Assembly (NCBI RefSeq): GCF_030272615.1
Contig: NC_081411.1
Location: 155,894,971-155,954,970, forward strand
Source: Cryptomeria japonica
Lineage: Eukaryota; Streptophyta; Pinopsida; Cupressales; Cupressaceae
Length of the DNA stretch: 60,000 bases
Reading direction: 5' to 3'
The notes beneath the pieces were generated by a model. That model saw only the letters and a program-made list of their open reading frames with translations, was not told the DNA's origin and searched no databases. Made by a program: the position numbers and the translations under genes. Below are positions 12,246 through 23,479 of this stretch, piece after piece. The first letter of the stretch is position 1, and each line of letters opens with the position of its first letter.

Positions 12246-15200
12246 TGTAATGCCCGCCAAAATACCCTAGAGAAAATAACTAATCTAACCAACAAATAGA
12301 GATTTTGTTTTAAAAACCATTTACTAATACAACATAGTGAACTATCATAACTTCAATTATTAAATTAACTTCACAAGAATGCATAAAAAATAATGAACAT
12401 AACCATAACTATACATATATAATGCAAGTGAAAATAACATCATAAATATAAACATATGTCCATTCATTCTTTCCCTAGGGTATCTTAACATAGCTACTTT
12501 CTAACAACATAACAATAACACATCCATACCATGAAATCATTAACATTCATTTCTTTTAAGATCTATTCATTAAATTTCCTATCATGAGGTTATGAACTAC
12601 CAATGCATGTCCTTATAACCTCATTAACCATCTAAGTTAATTTTAAAGCACCAAATCAAATGTTCCTAATTCCCATAGTAATACATCATGAAACTACCAA
12701 CATCTTTCTTCTACAAATGTAACTAGTTTATTTTATCAAGGACAACCATTACGCATCTCATCAAGATTACCATCCATACACATATGCAAGATAATAACAA
12801 CAACTACTAATCTACTTCTAAATAGGATTCCACGCTACCAATAATTCAAGAGTCATATGATATTACACGAATAAACATAATCTACTTATTCAATTTCCCC
12901 TAATTCAACATAGGATCTCATTTCCAACATAGTGAACACTTCTACAACATGAATCATATAATAATACATCATCTTAATCCATTAAAAATCATAGTTTCTA
13001 TATCATCAAGTCCTATTACTTAAGAGGATATGATACAAATACATAGTCTCTTCTACTACATGATATCCTAATGTATAATAATACAAGTTACATAAGAACA
13101 TGTCCTTCTTTCACATTTACAAGTCATCATGATACAATGTTATCTCTAATACATATAAATCAGCTCCATAGATCAACCGCATAATAAAGAACCATGAAAT
13201 CCATAGCCATACATACTAGCATCCAAAGAAGAAAATCCCAATGGAAGAAGGTATCAAACTACCCAACCGTGTGGAACCTAATAGGAACCACCCCTTGTGC
13301 TAGGAGATGACATGGGGTTCCAACTCACACTCAAGACCTAGGCTGATGCCTAACTACCAAGGGACTCAACAAGACAACCACAAGATAACAACCAATAATA
13401 ATGAATCAAATCACACCACAAGGCTAATCATAATTCAATAAACTCCCAGAGGAATAATCAACATAAAAGCCAAAGGATAATGGACACATGTGGGGAAGAG
13501 TTTCATCACATGCTATTCTAATGTGGAATCTGCCTCCACCTTAGAACCAAATAAGGCAAGTTGGTTAACCACTCCAATGGTCTTACCAAGCATAGATCCC
13601 AAAACCATCTCCCTAGGAACCGCCATTGGGGCATACAAATCAAAATTCATTATCTTGTTTAAGTGAATTCCTAATTACTGAAACCCACTAATCAATTATT
13701 ATGGTTATCACTTATAATTAAAAATAAAAACTTCATGTGGTTCCAAGATAGGTCTAGGCCCTAAGCATCCTTTGTAGGAACCTCTTGGAAGCCCATTTCT
13801 CATGACCCCGATCCTACACATGCAAGAGATCACTCTCCCAACCATGGATCATAACCTTAGGGTGAAACATCCATCAAAATAAAATCACAATAACAACATG
13901 AAGGCTGACAAATGACATAAACACAGTCACAACATCACTGATACAATCCAAAGTATAAGATGAAACACACACTCAAAGAAAGAACAAGAGCCTCCACCAA
14001 AACATTGCAATAATGAACCAAAGCATAAACATGAGAGAAAAGAATAATAAAAAATAAATTCCAATTCTCAATAGTGAGGAAAAATAATTCTATTGAAACT
14101 TTCATAATCATTCCTCAACAACGAGGCTTTCATCCTCTTGCTGGAGCATATTAGCATAATCTACAATAACCTCAATGGTAAGGCACAAATTCTCTTACCA
14201 GAGCACAAAATAATCATGTGAAGGTCAAGATGGGACCATATACAAATCTGAGAAACTTAATTCAATCACAAAATGCCCCTGAAAAAAGCAGAAAATCCGG
14301 AAAACCATTCATACCAAACAAAACTGCCAAATCTTGCACCCCTAGAGCATTTCAGCACTCCTAGGAGCCAGATTAGCACTCCCATGTCATACATTTGCAT
14401 TCTGGGTCTAAAATTTAGTGTTTTGAGTCCAAACAATAGCATTTTGGGTTTAGAATGTAGAAAACAAGGTAAATGGATAAAAGACAAAATGAAACTTGCC
14501 CAGTTTTGCATAAGGACCCACATACAATGAAGAAACTCTCCTAGAAGGTGCAGAGGATGAAATAACATTAAGAGAACACATAAATAAAATATTAATAACA
14601 TACAAAAAATAATTGACATAAATATCCAGTCACAACCATACTTAGATGTGCATAGAACTCAAGGAGATGCAATTAAGCCAAAAGGGATACAAAATAACAT
14701 TTCAAAAGGGCATTATAATTCCCAAAACACACTCATGCCACCTACAATATAATCAATGAATGAAATGCAACCTGAAGACTTCCTGAAAGAAAATTTTGGG
14801 CAATGCTACTGACAACACTCTTGCAAATAAAGGCATTCACTTGAGGAGATGCATGAAAATACATTAAAGGATTCTAATATCAACACAGGAGATTGTTAAA
14901 TCTCAATCAACTTCACAAGGAAAAGGAATACACAGACACATATGCAGAATATCCATTTCTAGCAACTCCCCGATTCTAGATTTTATAATACTTCAAATAT
15001 AAATTCAATCATTCATAAATTCTTTTCCCAAAACCAAATTTGAAATCTTTAAACATAAAAATCCATCCCATAATCAAACTCTCAATAGTCACATAAAACA
15101 CAATCTTTTCAAATTAAATTGCAGAGAGAAGCAAAGATCCAACTTGGCAATAGGCAAAACCAACTGATGAAGAACAACCCAAAATACAATGACTCCAATT

Positions 15201-15385
15201 CCAAATCTTGAAATCAATTCCAAGAATCCAATCCCAATTCAATCAAGAATAAAAAAGTTTTATTCTGAAAACTTGTAGAAAAGTCAACTCTGACAACACA
15301 CAAAAAAAATCATTGAATAGAAAATGAAACTGAAACTATAAAAGTCCATCGGCCTATCAAAAAAATCCATAAAACCATTTATTAT
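12246..15385 (-). repeat. Probable gypsy-2 5' LTR, long, outer edge unknown
   Basis: Non-coding, AC-rich on the plus strand, beginning TGTAATGCCCGCC beside the primer binding site. Its minus-strand end reads GGCGGGCATTACA, a typical LTR end. No gene is seen here. A 117-codon minus frame at 14266-14619 resembles no protein I know. The partner LTR left of 8174 is missing, so the LTR length (up to 3.1 kb) cannot be confirmed. Part of this stretch may be other repeat DNA. Confidence 0.4.
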
Positions 15386-15594
15386 TGTTAGACATAATGT
15401 GCCACTGAGAGGCAGGCTGAATCAATGATTACAAACTTGTCCCTTTATCAACCCTATGTGTGAATCCCTGTTATTATCCTATTACTGAGTAGGTCTACTA
15501 GTAAGATAAATCAAGACAATGCAATGCAAGCATACACAATGGCACATCCCATAACACTAGTATATATGAGGAAAACCCAAGATGGGAAATCCTA
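15386..15594 (-). repeat. copia LTR fragment
   Basis: Begins TGTTAGACATAATG, then GAGAGGCAGGCTGAATCA, and ends with GGAAAACCCAAGATGGGAAA. This is the same order of blocks as the primer-side end of the copia-1 and copia-2 LTRs (TGTTAGG..., G run, GTGAATCA, GGAAAACCC). No primer binding site or coding sequence is attached, and gypsy-3 gag starts abruptly at its right edge. It is a third, truncated copy of that LTR family. Confidence 0.55.
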
Positions 15595-16889
15595 TTGGAG
15601 AAGAGAAAAGAGTTAATGTGGCCAAATCAAGAACGAGAGGATCAACAATGGTTTGGTGGAATATGATGCAAGAAGAAAGGATGCAAGAAGGAAAAAAGAA
15701 GATAACTTCATGGGAGTGTATGAAGATCAGACTTAAGGCACAATTCCTTCCAGGAGATTATGAAGTAAAAATTCATAAGAGACTGCAAAATCTGAAACAA
15801 AAGGAGTTAGATGTCAATGCATACACTGAATAATTCCATAAGGTCAGTTTGAGGGCTAGGAAGCATGAGAATGAGGTGGATAAGTTAGCCAGGTATATGA
15901 ATGTCATTAGACATAATATATAAGATGAGATAAGTATCCTCACACCAGACATTGTCCATAAGTGTTTTTAGTTGGCCCTAAGGGTAGAAGAGAAGATCAA
16001 AAGGAGGAGTGAACAAAATCAGAAACATAGGGGAGTAAAGAATTTAAGAGGTAGAGGGAACTTTGGTAGAGGGCAGCAATCACCAAGAAGTGAAGAGCAA
16101 CAAGGCCAAGAAGGCAGTGGAGACTCTTAGAGAGAAGCATTTAGAGGATCCTATAGAGGAAGGGACAATTTTAGGGGCAGGTTTGGAAACTCAAGTAGAG
16201 GAAATACAAATTTCACCAGTAGGTGTTATCATTGCAATCAAGTTGGGCATACCATGAGTAAGTGTCTGGGGAAAGCCTCAAGCTCCACAAGCTCATACAT
16301 GGGGGAAAGAAGAACTCAATTGTTGCAAGAGGAGGACACTGAGAGTGTAACTTCTTCCATCAACAAGGCAAGCCCAATGACAGAGGGAGAAAATTTGATG
16401 ATGAGGAGGACAATGCTCAAGATACCCCACACTCAAGAGCCACCACATAGGAAAAGCTTGTTTAGGACCACTTGTAGGTCACATGGGAAGATTTGTAGAG
16501 TGATTGTAGATTCAGGTTCCACTGAGAGTATTGTCTTAGTTGAAATGGTGGACAAACTCAAACTAAAAAGATTACCTCACCTCACTCCCTACAAGGTATC
16601 ATGGCTCAACCGAGGTCAACATGTATTGGTTGATGAACAAGCATGGGTGGATTTTGGTGAGTACAAGGACAGATTATTATGTGACATTTTTCCTATGGAT
16701 GCTTGTCATTTGCTATTGGGCCGTCCATGGCAGTATGATGTGAAAGCTACTCATGATGGGGAGAAGAACAACTATCTTATCACCAAGAGTGGGAATAATT
16801 ATCAAATGGATCCACTACCTGAACCAAGGGAAGAAAAGAAAATAGGCTCAACTGTGATGCTAATGAGTTGAAAAGAGTTTCTCAAAGAG
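15582..16889 (+). pseudogene. gypsy-3 gag-protease, one frame with five stops
   Basis: Gag and protease of a Ty3/gypsy element in one continuous frame. Gag has VWWNMMQEERMQEG and LKAQFLPGDYEVKIHKRLQNL, an Arg/Gly-rich stretch (about 16035-16215) and an intact zinc knuckle CYHCNQVGHTMSKC (16224-16265, CX2CX4HX4C). The frame continues into a retropepsin with VIVDSGSTESIV (about 16500-16530) and LLLGRPWQYDV. In-frame stops are TAA 15831, TAA 15921, TAG 15969, TAG 16128 and TGA 16869. The gag N-terminus is missing because the left end abuts a copia LTR fragment. The knuckle and protease motifs are unusually well kept for a dead copy. Confidence 0.88.
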
Positions 16890-19347
16890 TTGAAACAAGA
16901 AGGACATCAAGGCCATGCTATAGTGTTGAAACTTAGAGAAGAAGCTAAGGCAGATCCAATGAGTGAAGTGTCTCAAGAGGTGCAAGAACTACTCCAGCAA
17001 TATGCAGAAGTTATAGGGGATGACTTACCTAATTCCTTTCCTCCAATGAGAGATGTAAATCATCAAATAGACTTAATACCAAGGGTCAATCTACCAAACA
17101 AATTAACAAGTGCAAGAACTCTTAGACAAAGGGTTTATCAAGAAGAGTTTGAGTCCATGTGTTGTTCCTATTGTGTTAGTTCCTAAGAAGGGAGGCAAAT
17201 GGAGAATGTGAACAGACTCTAGAGCAATCAACAAGATTACTATAAGGTACTAGTTTCCCATGCCAAGGATTGAAGATCTATTAGACAATCTAGGAGGTGG
17301 AAGTTACTTCACAAAGGTGGACTTAAAGTCTAGTTACCAACATATAAGAATTAGACTTGGAGATGAATGGAAGACAACTTTTAGAACCAATTCATGCTTA
17401 TATGAGTGGTTAGTGATGCCATTTGGCCTGACCAATGCACCTAGTACCTTCCAAAGGCTCATGAATGAGGTCTTAGTTGAGTTTATTGGTAGATTTGTAA
17501 TTATATATCTTGATGACATTCTAATCTACAATAGGTTCAAGGAGGAACACCTCAAGCATTTAGAGATGGTTTTGAAGAAGTTGAAGGAGGCTCAACTCAA
17601 GATTAACCTTGAAAAATGTGAGTTTTTGAAAATAGAGCTTGTATACCTTGGTTTTGTTATTTCTCATGGATGTTTAAAAATGGATCCAAGTAAGGTAGAA
17701 GAAATACTTAATTAGCCTATCCCTAGGGGCATAAGTGAAGTTAGGAGCTTTCATGAAATGGCATCTTTTTATAGGAAGTTTGTGAGAAACTTTAGCCATG
17801 TTTGTGCTCCTATTCTCAATACTATTAAAGGAGGGATTTGAGATGTTGAAAACAAAGATAGCAAAATTTCCAACCCTTAGATTGCCTGATTTCAATCAGT
17901 TGTTTACAATAGAATGTGATGCAAGCCAAAGGGCAATAGGGACAGTTTTAAGCCAAGAGGGGCATCCTATAGATTTCTTCTCTGAAAAGTTAAATAAAGC
18001 TAAGAAAAGGTATTCCACATATGACTTGGAGTTGTAAGCAATTGTTCAAGCATTAAAAAAATGTCATCACTAATTGCTGCCCAAAGAATTTATAGTCTTC
18101 ACTGACAACCATGCCCTTAGTTTTCTCAATGGGCAAGAGAAGTTGAAACAAAGACACCTAAAGTGGGCTGAGTACCTACAATCTTATAGATTCACTATTA
18201 AATACAAGAAAGGGCCAACCAACAAAGTTGCTGATGCACTAAGTAGGAGAATCATGACCATGCAGGAGATTCAATTGCAAAGTGTGGGTTTGAGTGAGTT
18301 AAAAGACCTCTACAAGGATGATAAGGATTTTGCAAAGATATATAAGGTTTGTTCTGATTTTTCTAATACCTCACATGTCTCTTCTTTAGAATACATGGTA
18401 CAAGAGGGTTTGTTGTTCAAAGGTCATTTCCTTTGTATACCTCAATGCTCTATGAGACAAAATATTATTCAAGAGAAACATCAAGGAGGTCTAGGAGGTC
18501 ATTTTGGCATTGATAAGACTTTGGAGCAAGTTGGTAGGTTTTATTATTGGCCCAAGGTGCAATAAGAAGGTTTGTAGAGCAATGTACCATCTGCCAAAGA
18601 GCAAAAGGAACCTCAAGTAATGCAGTCCTATATCAGCCCTTGGTCATACCCTAGAGGCCTTGGGAATGTTTGAGCATGGATTTTGTGTTAGGCTTGCCTA
18701 GGACACCAAGAGGATTTGATAGTGTATATGTGGTAGTAGATTGGTTCAAAAAAATGGCACATTTCATACCTTGAAAGAGTACCAATGATGCCACCTATAT
18801 TGCAGGCCTCTTCTTGAAGGAGATAGTTAGAATTCATGGTCTTCCAATCAGCATTGTGAGAGATAGAGATGTGAAGTTTTTGAGCCACTTTTGGAGGACA
18901 ATTTGGAGGAAGTTGGGCACCAAGTTATCTTTTTCATCCGCCTATCATCCTCAATAAGATGGTTAGACACAAGTAGTCAACCGATCATTGGGTAACTTTC
19001 TAAGAAGTCTTACCAAACAACATGGGTAGACTTAGGATCTAGTACTTGGACATGCATAATATGCATATAATGACCAAGTGAACCATAGCACCGGTAAAAG
19101 CCCTTTTGAGATAGTGTATGGATTCCATCCTAGGGGCATCTTAGAGCTCAGAGATCTTAGTTCAATGGAACCCAAGAGTGCACAAGGGGAGAACTTTTTA
19201 GAAGGCATTAAAGAGGTGCATGATAAGGTAAAGCAGTTCTTACAACAAAAATATGAGAAGTACAAGGTTCAAGATGGTAAAATAAGGAGGAAGCTACAAT
19301 TTCAAGCAGGAGTGGAGATTTCAGACTTGATAACTCAAGGGACTTGA
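16890..19347 (+). pseudogene. gypsy-3 RT, RNase H and integrase, decayed
   Basis: Pol half of gypsy-3. The RT N-terminus (16890-17186) has DDLPNSFPPMRDVNHQIDL, then a frameshift. RT core (17260-17715) has [34 protein letters not shown] and YLDD (17506-17517). RNase H follows in another frame (17798-18037: FTIECDASQRAIGTVLSQ; 18074 on: FTDNHALSFLNGQEKLKQRH and KVADALSRR). The integrase zinc-binding region ends 18074-18565 with GGLGGHFGIDKTLEQVGRFYYW. The catalytic core (18560-19080) is recognisable only through stops and shifts. The last piece is 19078-19347 with NHSTGKSPFEIVYGFHPRG. The C-terminal part is cut short and no chromodomain is seen. Confidence 0.87.
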
Positions 19348-20928
19348 GTTCTTTGACCTAGGGGAGTATGGTGTAGGGCACCTAGTACTCCAAGAATGTA
19401 AGCTTTGATTTCTTTTTAGTTTGTGAGTTAATGTGTGATGTAATAATGGACCAACGATTTAGGACTCAGTAGAGCCATGGTTGAGCTATCCAAATTTCGG
19501 TTTGAGTCAATTGTGCTCACGATGCTGTTAGGTTGAGAAGTGAGATGCTTAGGTAGTTCACAGGAAAAATACTCTAGATGAATGTATTCATGATTTAAGA
19601 GTCAATTGAGTTGTGTTTAGGTCTTATATGGTGTTTGAGGACCTTTAGGAGTCTTAGAATGCAAGATAATGCAAATTTGCATCCTGGAGCAAAAGTTGTC
19701 AAAAGTTGCTGAGCAACATTTTGCAATTTCTTGCAAAAGTTGTAATTTTGGTTATGGGAATTAGGAAGTTGGTTGAACCGAATAAAACAAGTGGATATAA
19801 GCCAAATTTCACTTCATTATATCAGTTGGAGGATTGGAAATTCAAGAGCAAGTTTTTGGTTTGTGAAGCAATCTTGTTTATGGTCTAGTACGGACTAGAT
19901 GGTGTAAAATAATTGATATCTTTGTATGTTTATTGTATTTTATTTCAATGAGGTTGATTTGCAGGTTTGATTGTTCCAGGTTGTAGAGATTTCTCTCATT
20001 CTTTGGTACTAGGAGCAAAATCCTTGCAAGTAGGGTTTAAGAGGAAGAAATGGCTCTAGCCTAGGCATTCTTTGATGGAACTTGTTGAAATAATTAAGAA
20101 TGATAGGTTAGGGTCTGTATATAGTTTTGGAGTAGGGTGTGTGATGTTTCAGGTCCAAGAGGAGGAGAGTTAGGATAGTAAGCAAAGTGCGATTTGTGAG
20201 CACATGGAGATTGATGCAGGCCCAAGTGGCATATGTATGGAAATCCCTCTGAGTTCCCTTGAAGTTTCCCAAGGTGTTTAGAGTAGGAGATCTGACTGGT
20301 GAAGGGTTCTAGACCAATTTTGTCAATCCATTAGTTAAGCCTAAAACCCCACAAAATAGTGCAACATTGGAAAGCACACGTGTATGGATAACCCAGATGC
20401 ACTTTTCCATTATTGTCTATAACTTCCAAAAGGGTATCTAAATCCATAATTTATTCCTAGGCTTGTTTGGGACTTTTACAATTTAAACTCCAAAAACCAC
20501 TGAAGGAGGGGTAATGCAATTAGGCCTATTTAGGTGCCGGTAGAGACCTAGAAGGCTTGAGAAACCATGGTGATGGATTTGGTGAGTCCTAAACTTATAA
20601 ACATGTTGAAGACACCTTATTAATGCATTGGGAAACCAGAAGAAGAGTTTGTGTGTTAAGATCCTAGCAGGAGTGGCTGGAGCCTAGGAGAGGTGAGTAT
20701 GAGTAACTGAGGTGACAACCTCAAGTGGAGGAGTTGATTGTCCAGAAACCTTTTCCTATACCTAGGAGGCAAGTTAAGAAGGTTAAGACCTTGGATGTCT
20801 CATTGTCACAACCACTGCCAAGTGCCATAGGAAGGACTTGAGTAGTTGTAGGGTTGAGGAGGACAAGTCACTTAGGAAGGTGAAACCATCAAGGCTCAAA
20901 GACTCTCTGCATCAATATTTCAAAGGAA
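19348..20928 (+). other. Non-coding, possibly gypsy-3 3' LTR
   Basis: Directly after the pol remnant comes a purine-rich AGGGGAGTA followed by TGGTGTAGGGCACC near 19360-19372, which could be a polypurine tract and LTR start. No coding region is seen. The matching 5' LTR is absent because gypsy-3 is truncated on the left, so the LTR call cannot be tested inside the window. Confidence 0.35.
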
Positions 20929-21956
20929 TTAATCTAAAGGAGGTAGAGAAATATCTCCCAAGCTAGTAGCATGGCACACAACAATTTTAATATCTAATTT
21001 GCCTTGTATATCTTGATTGAGACCATTATTGTTAATAATCTCATCATATAAATGAGCATTTAATTTTTCTTCCAGTGCTAGATAATATTTAGTACTATTA
21101 TCAAACATAGGGATAATGATATTTGTCTTTGCCAATGCAAAATTTTTTCTTTCATATTCAACGTTTCTAGCTAGCATCAAGTCATCAATCTAGGAGCTAA
21201 TATCCAACTTGTTACTAAATTGCAAATAATCTATTGAAGTAGAAAGGTATTATAAAGAGTTAGAGACAATTTAGACATTAACCAATATACCATAATGAAA
21301 AATAGGGGTAGGGTTATAGAGGGAAACTAGGTACTAAAAAGACTAGATAAGATCTTAATATTGGGATAGGGTGGAGATTCATATACAATCTAAGACCTGG
21401 TCAATTCATTCTAGGGAAGCTAGAAAGGTGAAGAGACAAAAATTATTCGAGGCTAGATATTGCATCATGACTAAAGATAGCGTTAGGCTATTGAGCCCAA
21501 TAGAATCATCAAGGAAGCCTTTAGACTCTTTTTTGTCCATAGAAGCCTCATAATCAAATTTACCACTAAGAACATTCTTAGGAACATTCTCTTTTCCATC
21601 AACATTCTTAGGAACATTATTTACTATATTTGGTTGGGCTTTAGGGTTTCCTAATTTGCCTTTAATAATAGGATAGTTTCTTCTAATGTGTCCTTCCCTC
21701 CAACAAAGGAAGCAATCATGGAGGTATCCATGTATTTCTATATTGTAGGATGAAAAATTTCCTCCTAGATATATGTGAGTCACCTCAAGGATTTTAGTTC
21801 TTAGAGCCAATGAGACAAGAACTCTCACATCCATATGGAGGAGACTACCCTTAGTCTCTTTAAACCTCATTATATTTCCAATTGGGAAAGATCCATTATG
21901 GAAAGAATGCCCATAGTAAGGGAGGAACATTTTTATGGTTGCCCATATAGGGTAAG
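20929..21956 (-). pseudogene. LINE ORF1-like fragment with zinc knuckle
   Basis: Minus-strand open stretch 21406-21930 carries FPIGNIMRFKETKGSL, MDVRVLVSLALRTKI and a knuckle-like CFLCWREGHIRRNYP in which the last Cys is replaced by Tyr. The order, a conserved strand region followed closely by a single CCHC knuckle, is that of plant LINE ORF1 proteins (DUF4283 plus zf-CCHC). A short tandem VPKN(V) repeat follows the knuckle. The 83-codon frame at 20929-21180 may be its C-terminal continuation but is not recognisable. It is cut at its 5' side by the copia-C LTR (21957). Confidence 0.5.
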
Positions 21957-22563
21957 TGTAAGGAAAACAATATCTAAACCTTGCAATTATAAAAGGTTAT
22001 TATTGATAAATAAGAATGGGGGGTTGTAAGGGAGTACCCCCATTGTGGGGTTTGGGAGGATGCCCACCCAATGGGGGTTTATAGGTAGTGCTCTCGAAAG
22101 CCACATTTTATGTATAATTTACCATTATAAATATTGATTGTTTATCATTAGGTCACAAATCTAACAATGGATATTCTGTGTGCTTTGCTTGCCATAGAAG
22201 AAAACCCAATTTTATGAGGGCACTATATTACAATTGTGTATTGTGATGTATTCTAAGATTTTGATAGCTATTGAGTTTCCTCTATATCTTCACTAGTGAT
22301 ACTCTTGTGAGAAGACTGCTCTATAAGTATAATTTAATTTGTTGTTGATTTTTTATTAATATATTGAGTGTCTTTTGTAATGTGGGATTTTTTTCTCAAA
22401 AGGGCTTCCCCCCATGTAAATCATTGTGTTGTGGTATGCATGTTGTTTATGCTCATTTTTTTAAGCTTCTATAATTATTGTAAAGATTTGTAAACTTTTT
22501 TCATAACCCTCCTCTCAAGGTTAGTCTAAGGAGCTGTTCCAATAGACCTTAATTTCCTTTTAG
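21957..22563 (+). repeat. copia-C 5' LTR
   Basis: Starts TGTAAGGAAAAC and aligns with the 3' LTR at 52170 (TGTTAGGAAAATG; both then reach ATTGATAAAT and a G-rich block). It resumes its match at 58555-59015, sharing TGTATAATTTA, TGTGTATTGTGATGTATT and CCCTCTCAA blocks. A degraded primer binding site TGATATTAGAGTC follows at 22564, resembling TGGTATCAGAGC. Confidence 0.75.
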
Positions 22564-22685
22564 GTGATATTAGAGTCTTATCACCTTTGGTTTTCATTGT
22601 GGGTTGTTGGGATTTTTGAACTAATAGAAATTTGAGTGGGAGCTTGTGGAAAAGATACTTTGTGATTTGTTATAGAAAATTTTAA

Positions 22686-23479
22686 ATGACAAGTTCATCA
22701 AGGAGAATAGAGGTGGAGAAATGTTATAGAAATAATTTTGCCATGTGGAAGCTAAAGATGGAGGATATCTTAATAGATCAAGATATGTGGTATACTATTG
22801 ATGAGAATGTCTTTAGACCTAAAAATACTACTAGTGCTACTCAGTATGGTGTTATGCACTATAAAGCCAATGGTCTAATTAGATTATTCTTTTTAGACTT
22901 TGTTTTAATTGATATCCATGAAGAGTCCTCTACAAATAAGATATAGAATAAACCTAGTGAGATGTATCAAGCCAAATATATAGTGAATAAGATTTTCTTG
23001 AGGAAGAAATTGTATTCATTGAGAATGGAAAAATTAAAATCCAACTAGAAGCATTCAATATGTTAGTTTCTCAATTGGCATCTATTGGTGTCAAAATGGA
23101 CAAGGAAGAGAAATTATAGATCTTGTTTTGTTCTTTTCTAATTTGTGGGATTCTCTAGTTATAGTTGTCAATAATACTTCTATTGTTTTAAAAATTGAAA
23201 ATCTAGTGGGTTTTTTAATTTCTGAAGAGATGACGAGGAAGGTATCCATAAATGCCAAGGAGACCCTAATTATTAATGGAAGACTTAAGGAAAAATGTAA
23301 GAAGAATGAGAAGTGTGATAAATCCAAGTCCAAGGGGAGATCCAAATTTCCTAGAAATTCCAAAGTTATTTGTTGGAATTGTGGCAATTCTAGACACTTC
23401 CATAAGAATTGCAAAGAAGACAAGAAGAAGAAGAAAAAAAAATGATTTTAATTTTAAATCTAAGAATGAAGATAATGAT
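22686..23479 (+). pseudogene. copia-C gag, N-terminal part to zinc knuckle
   Basis: The frame from ATG 22686 has FAMWKLKMEDILIDQDMW, the gag signature of this copia type. Stops follow from 22944. Gag resumes in another frame at 23128-23445 with an intact zinc knuckle CWNCGNSRHFHKNC (23371-23412, CX2CX4HX4C) and a Lys-rich tail, which a LINE then interrupts at 23480. After the LINE, the host sequence resumes at 26348 and leads to the protease motif. Confidence 0.8.

Noticed and set aside
14266-14619. 117-codon minus-strand ORF with hydrophobic start
   Set aside because: It lies in a probable LTR, and both strands are open there by base composition. No similarity is recognised.
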